This document shows positions 54,264 to 61,377 of a stretch of DNA of 64,000 nt, in pieces. Source of the DNA: Bacteroidota bacterium. GTDB taxonomy: Bacteria > Bacteroidota > Bacteroidia > Bacteroidales > Bacteroidaceae. The notes beneath the pieces are model-generated. The model was not told the DNA's origin. It ran no database searches and saw nothing but the letters and a program-made list of their open reading frames with translations. Numbering within the stretch: position 1 is the first letter of the stretch; the number at the start of each line of letters is the position of its first letter. The translations under genes were made by a program, and so were the position numbers. The DNA lies in assembly GCA_023425865.1 (NCBI GenBank), contig JAFABV010000004.1, positions 1 to 64,000 of the forward strand, read 5' to 3'.

Positions 54264-55271
54264 TTACACCTTGTTGAGTTCCACAAATTTCTTGAAGGTG
54301 CGCAGCGAAGCCCCGCTGTCGATGCTCTCGCGGGCAATCTCGATGCACTCTTCGAGCGACTTCTGTCCTTTCTCCAAGATTTGAATACCAAAGGCGGCAT
54401 TGGCCAAAACGATATTCTTCTGTGCCGGCAAGGCCCTATTGGCCAATACATTGTCGAAGATTTCGGCAGCCTCCTCCTCGGTGGCACCTCCCACCAGCTC
54501 CTCGGGTTTTGCGATGGCAAAGCCCAGGTCAGAAGGCTTGTAGATACGCTCTGAGTGATTGGTCGTGACCTTGAAATCGCTGGTAAGCGAAATCTCGTCG
54601 TAGCCGTCGATGCTGTTTACAATACCATAGTCGATGCCAATGCGCTGATACACCTGATGATAGAGGCGCATCTGGTCGAGATTGGCCACACCCAGCAGCT
54701 GACACTGTGGCTGCGAGGGATTGATGATGGGACCTAAGAGGTTGAAGAAGGTGGGGAACGGCAGGGCATGACGAATGCCACCCACAAACTTCATGGCCCG
54801 GGCAAAGAGCTGGGCATGAAGATAGACGATGCCACACTCATTGAGTGAGCGATTCAACTTGTCCATATCATCGGTGAATACCACGCCATGGTTCTTGATG
54901 ACATTCGAGGCACCACTCACGCTGGTGGCTGAGTAATTGCCGTGCTTGGCCACCTTATAGCCTGCTCCGGCAATGACAAAGCAGGCTGTGGTAGAGATAT
55001 TGAAGGTGTTCTTGCGGTCGCCCCCCGTTCCCACCACGTCGATATACCGGTCGGCCTTGAGCGGTACAGGGACTCCGGTCTCTAAGATGCCGTCTCTAAA
55101 GCCCAGCAATTCGTCTACCGTAATGCCACGCATCTGAATGGCTGTCAGCATGGCGGTGATCTCCGTTTCGGTCATCTCCCCGCGGGTGATGCCTATCAAA
55201 ATCTGCTCCGTCTCCTTGCGGGTGAGTTCCTCGTGGTTGAGGAGACGGTTGAATAGTGCCCTAATGTCCAT
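54264..55271 (-). CDS. trpD: Anthranilate phosphoribosyltransferase
   Basis: 335 aa. The PRPP-binding motif is DVVGTGGDRKNTFNISTTACFV, then KHGNYSATSVSGASNVIKNHGV and the two-domain fold of class III-like phosphoribosyltransferases. The C-terminal part has LGPIINPSQPQCQLLGV and DGYDEISL. It joins anthranilate to PRPP. It is the first structural gene of the operon, 41 bases after the attenuator, and it is not fused to trpG. Confidence 0.95.
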   Translation of the reverse strand: MDIRALFNRLLNHEELTRKETEQILIGITRGEMTETEITAMLTAIQMRGITVDELLGFRDGILETGVPVPLKADRYIDVVGTGGDRKNTFNISTTACFVIAGAGYKVAKHGNYSATSVSGASNVIKNHGVVFTDDMDKLNRSLNECGIVYLHAQLFARAMKFVGGIRHALPFPTFFNLLGPIINPSQPQCQLLGVANLDQMRLYHQVYQRIGIDYGIVNSIDGYDEISLTSDFKVTTNHSERIYKPSDLGFAIAKPEELVGGATEEEAAEIFDNVLANRALPAQKNIVLANAAFGIQILEKGQKSLEECIEIARESIDSGASLRTFKKFVELNKV

Positions 55272-55312
55272 AGTCTATATGCTTTTATGATGTCTGTAAC
55301 GCTATAAAAATA

Positions 55313-55340
55313 AAGGCCTGTCGTAAGAACGGCAGGCCTT
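55313..55340 (-). terminator. trp attenuator
   Basis: On the minus strand AAGGCCTGCCG, a 6-base loop and CGACAGGCCTT form an 11-bp stem with one mismatch, followed by TATTTTTATAG. It lies between the leader peptide and trpD, so it would end transcription early when tryptophan is plentiful. Confidence 0.85.
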
Positions 55341-55388
55341 GGTTGTATCTCTTCATGAAAAGTATCTACATGGCTTAACGACTCACGA

Positions 55389-55442
55389 CTATTTTAATCT
55401 TGAGTTACGCCACCACCAATATGCAGATACATGATTCATCAT
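55389..55442 (-). CDS. trpL: trp leader peptide with three consecutive Trp codons
   Basis: 17 aa, MMNHVSAYWWWRNSRLK, ending in TAG. It starts about 22 bases after the predicted transcript start and ends 48 bases before the attenuator stem. Three TGG codons in a row in so short a peptide are the hallmark of ribosome-mediated attenuation. The RNA over the codons just before and at the Trp run (GTATCT..CAT..GG) can pair with CCATGTAGATAC downstream. This would be the 1:2 helix, which a stalled ribosome would prevent. Confidence 0.85.
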   Translation of the reverse strand: MMNHVSAYWWWRNSRLK

Positions 55443-55470
55443 TATGTTCGTTGAATTGTTATTTCGCTTG

Positions 55471-55501
55471 CAAAGATACACGTATTATTTTATCCTGCAA
55501 A
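55471..55501 (-). promoter_or_regulatory. trp operon promoter
   Basis: TTTG (55498-55501), a 19-base spacer and TATCTTTG (55471-55478) on the minus strand match the Bacteroidetes consensus exactly. Start is expected near 55464. One promoter serves the leader and seven genes. Confidence 0.85.
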
Positions 55502-55584
55502 CTTTTTAGGCAAAAAATTGACGATTCGTCGGATTATTTAGTTCGGTCGCGACTGTCGCTCGGTTGTGCATATCGTCTACCCGC

Positions 55585-55611
55585 CTCCCCCCTCCCTCTT
55601 GGTGGGGGGAG
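55585..55611 (-). terminator. Hairpin downstream of the GH28-GH105 gene
   Basis: A perfect 8-bp GC stem (CTCCCCCC / GGGGGGAG) with an 11-base loop lies 8 bases past the stop. It has no U-tract on the minus strand, so it may only be a 3' stabiliser. Confidence 0.4.
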
Positions 55612-55618
55612 AGAGACT

Positions 55619-58171
55619 CTACTTCTCCATCTCCAAACTGGCCCAGATAAACGGGCCGATGCCCTTGGCGTCGTTGTCGCGGATGGGCTCGCTCATGTAG
55701 TAGTCGAAGGAACCGTCACGCTTGAAGTTGGGCTTCTTGACATAGGGGCCGGGCGCCGGGCCCAGTCCGCTCACCGAACAGCATTTGGTGAGCGAGATGG
55801 TCTTGTCGGCATTCACCTTCACAAACTCCTTCAAGATGCCCTTGTAGGCCTTCTGTCCAGCCTCGTAGAAGCTCTGGTCAAGATAACCGAGGCGATAACC
55901 CTTGAGTAGACAGTAGGCAAACATCGACGAGCAGGTGGCCTCAAGATAGTTGCGTGGGTCGTTGACGTCCAACACGTCATACCATACCCCACTCTTCTTG
56001 TCCTGGTATTTCACCACCTGTGTCATGGCCTTGCGAAAGAGGTCCACCACCTCCGCACGGCGGGCATAGTCGGCCGGTAAGGCATCGAGCACCTCTACCA
56101 TAGCCATCGTATACCACCCCAAAGCACGTCCCCAGGTGTGCTTACTCAGTCCGGTGTTCTTATCTGCCCAGAAGGCGGTGTGCGTCTCATCCCAAGCGTG
56201 CTTCCACAGTCCGGTCTGAGCATCATAGGTACGCTTGTCGGTCTTGATGATTTGGTCTACCGCATCATTCCAGTATTTCTTGGCCTTCTTTTGTCCCTTC
56301 AGCAGTGGCGCAGCCAGGGTATAATAGGGCAAGCCCATGAAAATGCCATCGAGCCACACTTGGTTGGCATAGATGGCTTTGTGCCACCACACCACTTCCT
56401 TGGTACGCGGCTGTTTCTCCAATTGCTTAAAAAGGGTTTTCATGGCCTTGAGCACATTGTCTTGTGGCTCAAGCTGATACATGCGATAGAGAAATTTGGC
56501 CGTGCGCACATGGTCGAGATTAAACTCATTGTAGTCGTAATCCTTAATATTGCCCTTGGCATCAATCATCTCGTTGACATAATCTTTGAGATAAGCCAAG
56601 ATGGCCGGATCTTTGTAGCGCAGATAAGTATCGAGCATACCCTCGAGTTCTATGCCCATCACATAGCTCCACTTGGGTTTGGTAGAGAAGTCGAGCAGAT
56701 AACTTTTAGGCACCCTCTGCATCTCTGAGGCGGTAATCCATTGCGAGAAATTCTGGTAAGGCCTGTCGGCCTCGCTAAGTATCAGCGAACCGTTGACCAT
56801 GAGGTTGTCGAACACGATATTGCGTGTCTTGCCCTTAATGCTTACCGGCTCTTTGCTCACACCGTTGAAGTGACAGTTTTTCACGGTCACATCATACACG
56901 TTCTCAATGTTGTTCAGACCAATGATTTGCACGCCATACTTACTCTCATTACTGGTTACATTCTCCATATACACCTTGCGCACGGTGGGCTCAAAGCCAC
57001 GGTAGCATATTTCCTTGGGCTCATAGTCGAGGTTGATACGCAGCACGGCCTCATTGCATTGTCCCACTTTCACGTTGCGCATGTTGATGTTTTCGATGAT
57101 GCCACCACGGCAGTTGTTGGTCTTGATGCGCAGTACACGATCGAGATGTGGTGAATCCATGTAGCAGTTTTCGGCGAAAACGTTGCGACAGCCGCCCGAA
57201 ATCTCTGAACCGATAACCACGCCTCCATGTCCCTCTTTCATCTCACAGTTGCGGATGATAATGTTTTCCGAGGGCTGGTTCCAGAGTCTTCCGTCGTTGT
57301 TGCGACCGCTCTTGATGGCGATGCAGTCGTCACCCGTATCGAAGACGCTATTTTGAATGAGCACATTCTGGCAAGCTTCCGGGTCACAGCCATCGCCGTT
57401 GGGACCAGAGTTCTTGACATACACCCCATCGACCGTAATGTTTTTCGACAACAGGGGGTGGATTACCCAGAAGGGAGAGTTCATCAGGCGCACGTCTTTC
57501 ACCAAGATGCCATCGCACTCGTTGAAGTTGACGAGCTGCGGACGAAGACCCTGCCCCATACCAAAGCGGCGCTCGTCGATGGGAGTATCGTCTTCGGCAT
57601 ATTTCAGCAGTCGGGCACGCGAACCAAGGTTCTGAGCCTCAGTGGTCTTGCCTTTCACAAATCCATACTCCTCCTTGCCACACATGGGCCACCAAGTGTC
57701 GTTGCTGCCATTGCCGTCCACCGTACCTTTACCCGTCAGAGCCACGTCTTTGGCCTGATAAGCATAGATACAGGGCGAATAGTTCCAGCACCCTAATCCT
57801 TCCCAGGAAGTCTTCACCAAGGGATAAAGTTTGGGGTCGAAGGCAAACTTCAGCGTGGCCCCTTCCTCCACGACAAGGTTTACGCCGCTCTGGAGCCTGA
57901 TGGCACCTGTCATCCAGAGTCCACGGGGCACCACTACGTGTCCGCCGCCACGTTTCGAGCAATCGGAAATGGCCGCGTTAATGGCCTTTTGGTTTTTTGC
58001 GGCCGTAGCCTTCTCTGAGGCACCGTACTTCGTGATGACGTATTCGCGGTCGGGAAACTGCGGCATACGAATACTCTGTTCAATCTGTTTGTACAGGGCT
58101 TCATCCCAGCCCTGGGCTACTGCCAGCAGCGGCAGCAACAGCGCCACCAGCATGGTCGATAGATACTTCAT
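55619..58171 (-). CDS. GH28 polygalacturonase/GH105 unsaturated glycosyl hydrolase fusion
   Basis: 850 aa, signal peptide to about residue 20. The N-terminal half (about 45-480) is a GH28 beta-helix with the four classic sites: NGDGCDPEA (Asp260), DTGDDCIAIKSG (Asp281-Asp282), GHGGVVIGSE (His315) and RVLRIKTN. The C-terminal half (about 500-850) is an alpha/alpha GH105-like domain (WSYVMGIELEGMLDTYL, VWLDGIFMGLPYYTLAA, WGRALGWYTMAMVEVLDALP). The first cuts pectic galacturonan or rhamnogalacturonan, the second usually removes the unsaturated sugar left by lyases. Joining them in one secreted polypeptide is unusual though seen in Bacteroidetes. No PUL partners lie nearby. Confidence 0.93.
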   Translation of the reverse strand: MKYLSTMLVALLLPLLAVAQGWDEALYKQIEQSIRMPQFPDREYVITKYGASEKATAAKNQKAINAAISDCSKRGGGHVVVPRGLWMTGAIRLQSGVNLVVEEGATLKFAFDPKLYPLVKTSWEGLGCWNYSPCIYAYQAKDVALTGKGTVDGNGSNDTWWPMCGKEEYGFVKGKTTEAQNLGSRARLLKYAEDDTPIDERRFGMGQGLRPQLVNFNECDGILVKDVRLMNSPFWVIHPLLSKNITVDGVYVKNSGPNGDGCDPEACQNVLIQNSVFDTGDDCIAIKSGRNNDGRLWNQPSENIIIRNCEMKEGHGGVVIGSEISGGCRNVFAENCYMDSPHLDRVLRIKTNNCRGGIIENINMRNVKVGQCNEAVLRINLDYEPKEICYRGFEPTVRKVYMENVTSNESKYGVQIIGLNNIENVYDVTVKNCHFNGVSKEPVSIKGKTRNIVFDNLMVNGSLILSEADRPYQNFSQWITASEMQRVPKSYLLDFSTKPKWSYVMGIELEGMLDTYLRYKDPAILAYLKDYVNEMIDAKGNIKDYDYNEFNLDHVRTAKFLYRMYQLEPQDNVLKAMKTLFKQLEKQPRTKEVVWWHKAIYANQVWLDGIFMGLPYYTLAAPLLKGQKKAKKYWNDAVDQIIKTDKRTYDAQTGLWKHAWDETHTAFWADKNTGLSKHTWGRALGWYTMAMVEVLDALPADYARRAEVVDLFRKAMTQVVKYQDKKSGVWYDVLDVNDPRNYLEATCSSMFAYCLLKGYRLGYLDQSFYEAGQKAYKGILKEFVKVNADKTISLTKCCSVSGLGPAPGPYVKKPNFKRDGSFDYYMSEPIRDNDAKGIGPFIWASLEMEK

Positions 58172-58569
58172 AATTTGTTGTTATGGTGATTGTTTTGATT
58201 ATTTTAGCTATTAGTCTTCTCACAAAAGACAGGCCCCGAGTCTTCACAGACAAGACCTGCCAGCATTACTACTAAACACAGTCGGACGAAGAACGAGCCT
58301 ACATCCGACAAATGATTACAGCACAAAGATAAGCATTTATTCTCAGATTCCCCTCTTCTCCAAGTGTTAAAATTAAGATTTTCCCTAATAAATATTTGTC
58401 TAATTCAGAAAGATACCCTATATTTGCTACAGTTTTTCGCTGATTTCGCGATTTTTTTTGTAGCGAAATCATCCCTCGAGGTTGGTAGCATCCTGCACCA
58501 ACCTCTTTTTATTTACACCCTCAGAGAAATGCCGCGCCGGAGGTCTCCACACCTAATTTTTCCTCGGAG

Positions 58570-58670
58570 AGGCAGAAATCCCTATGACATCCCCCCCAGC
58601 ACGATGCCACTCCGAGGCAGAACTCGCTGTGAAATCCCCCCAGACAAGGTGACTGTACGAGGCAGAAAAC
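58570..58670. repeat. 45-bp tandem repeat, two and a half units
   Basis: AGGCAGAA recurs at 58570, 58615 and 58660, exactly 45 bases apart. The units share ATCCCCCCAG and GAGGCAGAA blocks but differ elsewhere. As 45 is a multiple of three, ORFs on both strands show 15-residue repeats (for example RGRNPYDIPP and RGRTRCEIPP on plus). I do not call either as a gene. Confidence 0.75.
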
Positions 58671-58705
58671 GATATTAACGATAGAATCGATGGCGAAATG
58701 GGGAC

Positions 58706-58824
58706 AAAAAAAATCGGATGTCATCACGACAACCGATTTCCAAAAAACAAACTACTTAAAAACTAATCTACTAAAACAAATCAAAAATATTGTCGAGTCC
58801 ACGATTGGACATCTGTTCTTTTGT
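58706..58824 (-). ncRNA. Small RNA candidate, about 119 nt
   Basis: A full promoter (58831-58862) and an intrinsic terminator frame this stretch. The terminator is a stem of 11 pairs (AAATCGG..TGTC with one internal mismatch, 58711-58739) followed by eight T residues (58713-58706, minus). The RNA would be about 119 nt, is AU-rich in the middle and has a small GTCC/GGAC hairpin near its 5' end. No ORF longer than a few codons with a good start was seen. The family is not recognised. Confidence 0.5.
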
Positions 58825-58830
58825 ATGTTG

Positions 58831-58862
58831 CAAAGATAAAGAATTTATGAACAAGTTCCAAA
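58831..58862 (-). promoter_or_regulatory. Promoter of the small RNA candidate
   Basis: TTTG (58859-58862), a 20-base spacer and TATCTTTG (58831-58838) on the minus strand, a full consensus match. No protein gene starts within the next 600 bases. Confidence 0.7.
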
Positions 58863-58908
58863 ACTATTGGCTTGATTTTTTTGATAATAACATATTATAA
58901 CACAAAAG

Positions 58909-58940
58909 ACAGGTGCAGATGGCAATCCATCTACACCTGT
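58909..58940 (-). terminator. groESL terminator
   Basis: A 14-bp stem with one mismatch (ACAGGTG.AGATGG arms) and a CAAT/ATTG loop starts 49 bases past the groEL stop. On the minus strand CTTTTGTG follows. Confidence 0.8.
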
Positions 58941-58989
58941 CCATATGGTTCATTGTCAGCATCTGCCACCGGGCAGATGCCTCGGCAAA

Positions 58990-60612
58990 TTACATCATTC
59001 CGGGCTGACCTGCGAGCATGGCGGGCAGATTCTCCTCGGGCTTGTCAACGATGAGGCACTCTGTGGTGAGGAACATGCCGGCGATAGAGGCGGCATTTTC
59101 CAAAGCCACACGCTCTACCTTGGCCGGGTCGATGACACCTGCGGCACGCAGATCCTCGTAGACGTCCTTGCGGGCGTTGTAACCGAAGTCACCCTCACCC
59201 TCACGCACCTTGTTGACAACCACTGCACCCTCACCGCCGGCATTGGCAATGATTTGACGCAGGGGCTCCTCGATGGCGCGGCATACGATGTTGATACCGG
59301 TCTGCTCGTCGCCGTTCTCACCTTTGAGGTCGGCCAGCTCTTTCTGAGCGCGGATATAGGTAGTACCACCACCCACTACTACGCCTTCCTCGATGGCAGC
59401 GCGTGTAGCGCAGAGGGCATCGTCTACGCGGTCTTTCTTCTCCTTCATCTCTACCTCAGAGTTTGCGCCCACGTAGAGCACAGCCACACCGCCCGACAGC
59501 TTGGCCAGACGCTCCTGCAGCTTCTCCTTGTCATAAGAGCTCTTGGTGTTGGCAATCTCGTTCTTGATCTGGGCCACACGCTCCTGGATGTTCTCCTTGG
59601 CACCGGCACCGTCAACGATGGTGGTGAAGTCCTTAGATACGGTCACCTTCTTGGCGCTACCGAGCATCTCGAGCGTAGCCTGCTCCAGCTTCAGACCCTT
59701 GTCCTCGCTGATTACCACGCCACCGGTCAGTATGGCAATGTCTTCGAGCATGGCCTTACGACGGTCGCCAAAGCCCGGAGCCTTGACAGCACAGATTTTC
59801 AGACCACCACGCAGACGGTTGACAACCAGTGTGGTAAGTGCCTCAGAGTCTACATCCTCAGCGATCACCAACAACGGGCGACCTGTCTCGGCGGCAGGCT
59901 GCAGAATGGGCAGAAACTCCTTCAGGTTGCTGATCTTCTTGTCGTAAATCAGGATGTAAGGATTCTCCATCACGCACTCCATCTTGTCAGTATCTGTTAC
60001 GAAGTATCCCGACAGATAACCACGGTCAAACTGCATACCCTCTACCACGCCGATGCTGGTTTCACGGGTCTTGCTCTCCTCAATGGTGATCACGCCATCC
60101 TTCGACACCTTGCGCATAGCGTCGGCCAGCAGCTTACCAATCTCGGGGTCGTTGTTGGCCGAAACGGTAGCCACCTGCTCAATCTTGTCGTAGTTGTCGC
60201 CTACCACCTCGGCCTGCTCCTTGATATGAGCCACAACCTTGGCCACGGCCTTGTCGATACCGCGCTTGAGATCCATGGGGTTGGCACCGGCAGTAACGTT
60301 CTTCAGACCCTCTGTCACGATGGCCTGTGCCAGGATGGTGGCCGTGGTGGTACCGTCACCGGCGTCATCGCCTGTCTTGCTGGCCACGCTCTTCAACAGC
60401 TGGGCGCCCGTGTTCTCAAATTTATCTTCCAGTTCCACCTCCTTGGCTACGGTGACACCGTCCTTGGTAATCTGTGGTGCGCCAAACTTCTTCTCAATGA
60501 CTACGTTGCGGCCTTTAGGACCAAGGGTAACCTTTACGGCATTGGCCAACTGGTCTACGCCCTGCTTGAGCAGGTCGCGTGCTTCTGTATCGAATTTGAT
60601 AATCTTAGACAT
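58990..60612 (-). CDS. groEL: 60-kDa chaperonin GroEL
   Basis: 540 aa. The equatorial ATP site has VTLGPKGRNVVIEKKFGAPQ, GDGTTTATILAQAI and VVGGGTTYIRAQ; the apical domain has GYLSGYFVTDTDKM; RAAIEEGVVVGGG marks the hinge side. The C-terminus ends AMLAGQPGMM with only a short Gly-Met tail. It folds cytosolic proteins with GroES. It follows groES by 44 bases. Confidence 0.97.
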   Translation of the reverse strand: MSKIIKFDTEARDLLKQGVDQLANAVKVTLGPKGRNVVIEKKFGAPQITKDGVTVAKEVELEDKFENTGAQLLKSVASKTGDDAGDGTTTATILAQAIVTEGLKNVTAGANPMDLKRGIDKAVAKVVAHIKEQAEVVGDNYDKIEQVATVSANNDPEIGKLLADAMRKVSKDGVITIEESKTRETSIGVVEGMQFDRGYLSGYFVTDTDKMECVMENPYILIYDKKISNLKEFLPILQPAAETGRPLLVIAEDVDSEALTTLVVNRLRGGLKICAVKAPGFGDRRKAMLEDIAILTGGVVISEDKGLKLEQATLEMLGSAKKVTVSKDFTTIVDGAGAKENIQERVAQIKNEIANTKSSYDKEKLQERLAKLSGGVAVLYVGANSEVEMKEKKDRVDDALCATRAAIEEGVVVGGGTTYIRAQKELADLKGENGDEQTGINIVCRAIEEPLRQIIANAGGEGAVVVNKVREGEGDFGYNARKDVYEDLRAAGVIDPAKVERVALENAASIAGMFLTTECLIVDKPEENLPAMLAGQPGMM

Positions 60613-60656
60613 AATAATGAATGATAAGTGTGTTAAATTATGAATGTTGAATATGA

Positions 60657-60929
60657 TTACTCCTCTACCACGGCAAGGATGTCGCTCTGGCGCATCATGA
60701 GATATTTCTCGCCATCGTTCTCAAACTCAGTGCCCGCGTACTTGCCATAAAGTACCACGTCGCCCACCTTGACAACCATGGCCTCATCTTTCGTACCATT
60801 TCCGGCGGCAACAACAGTGCCCCTTTGCGGCTTCTCTTTGGCCGTGTCAGGAATAATGATTCCACCTACCTTCTCTTCAGCTGGAGCCGGAGCTACCAGC
60901 ACTCTGTCTGCTAATGGTCTAACTTTCAT
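60657..60929 (-). CDS. groES: 10-kDa co-chaperonin GroES
   Basis: 90 aa from the ATG at 60929 (MKVRPLADRVLVAPAPAEEK). The longer frame to 61049 runs through the regulatory region and is not used. The mobile loop KVGGIIIPDTAKEKP and the roof and core motifs GTVVAAGNG, VKVGDVVLYGKYAG, LMMRQSDILAV are all present. It caps GroEL rings. It is first in the groES-groEL operon. Confidence 0.97.
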   Translation of the reverse strand: MKVRPLADRVLVAPAPAEEKVGGIIIPDTAKEKPQRGTVVAAGNGTKDEAMVVKVGDVVLYGKYAGTEFENDGEKYLMMRQSDILAVVEE

Positions 60930-61003
60930 AATTGTATGTTTTTTATATATAATATGTATATGCCTTATTGACGTGCTTCCGCGCAGAAAGCTCACCCTCC
61001 ATT

Positions 61004-61078
61004 GTACGAAAACCGTGCCAACCCCGCAGTTTGACAACGTGTGACACATCTGTCACGTCGCGACTGACAGATATGACA
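61004..61078 (-). promoter_or_regulatory. groES upstream region with TGACA cluster and -24/-12-like element
   Basis: Five TGACA/TGTCA half-sites (plus-strand positions 61032, 61042, 61051 inverted, 61065, 61074) lie 9-14 bases apart, including the perfect dyad TGACA-CATC-TGTCA. Closer to groES the minus strand has TTGGCACGGTTTTCGTAC (61021-61004), near the sigma-54 pattern TGGCAC-N5-TTGC but with TCGT in the -12 part. No CIRCE element is present. Which factor binds is unknown. Confidence 0.4.
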
Positions 61079-61106
61079 GCAACAAGTTACTCCCCCTCAT
61101 AGCAAG

Positions 61107-61137
61107 CGAAAAGCCGGACATCACTGCTCGGCTTTCG
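61107..61137 (-). terminator. Hairpin upstream of the groES regulatory region
   Basis: A 9-bp stem with a bulged A (CGAAAAGCCG / CGGCTTTCG). It could end transcripts coming from the esterase gene at 61378, though it lies 240 bases downstream of that stop. Confidence 0.4.
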
Positions 61138-61377
61138 TACATTTCATTATTAACTAATTACTGCCTAATGATTAATTTAAACTTTTGTTTACTTTTATCT
61201 CCTTAATAAGAGGAAGAATCGCTATACTTCCTGCAATTGGTTTTTGCAAAGATGGGAAATATTTTTCAAACTTCATCGTTTTTGCCCAACTTCTTTTTTA
61301 ATAATCTTTGAGCGGGTCTCAAGTGGTCTGCCAGAGTCGTCGTTGCCCTTCATTGGGCCTCGCCGCAAGGGGTATTA

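Larger units (their letters stand above)
58172..58989. other. Intergenic region between groEL and the GH28-GH105 gene
   Basis: It contains the 45-bp repeats (58570-58670), the small RNA candidate with its promoter and terminator (58706-58862) and the groEL terminator (58909-58940). Bases 58172-58520 are AT-rich and hold no gene that I can support. Confidence 0.6.
60930..61377. other. Intergenic region upstream of groES
   Basis: Apart from the TGACA cluster and the hairpin at 61107-61137, the stretch 61140-61377 is AT-rich. It includes CATCTTTG on the minus strand (61247-61254), one base off a -7 box, and no gene I can support. Confidence 0.5.

Noticed and set aside
58364..58727. Small repeat-containing ORFs on either strand
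   Set aside because: They follow the 45-bp DNA repeat, lack a promoter-start arrangement and overlap the small RNA terminator.
60930..61080. CIRCE/HrcA operator at groES
   Set aside because: No TTAGCACTC-N9-GAGTGCTAA-like dyad could be found.
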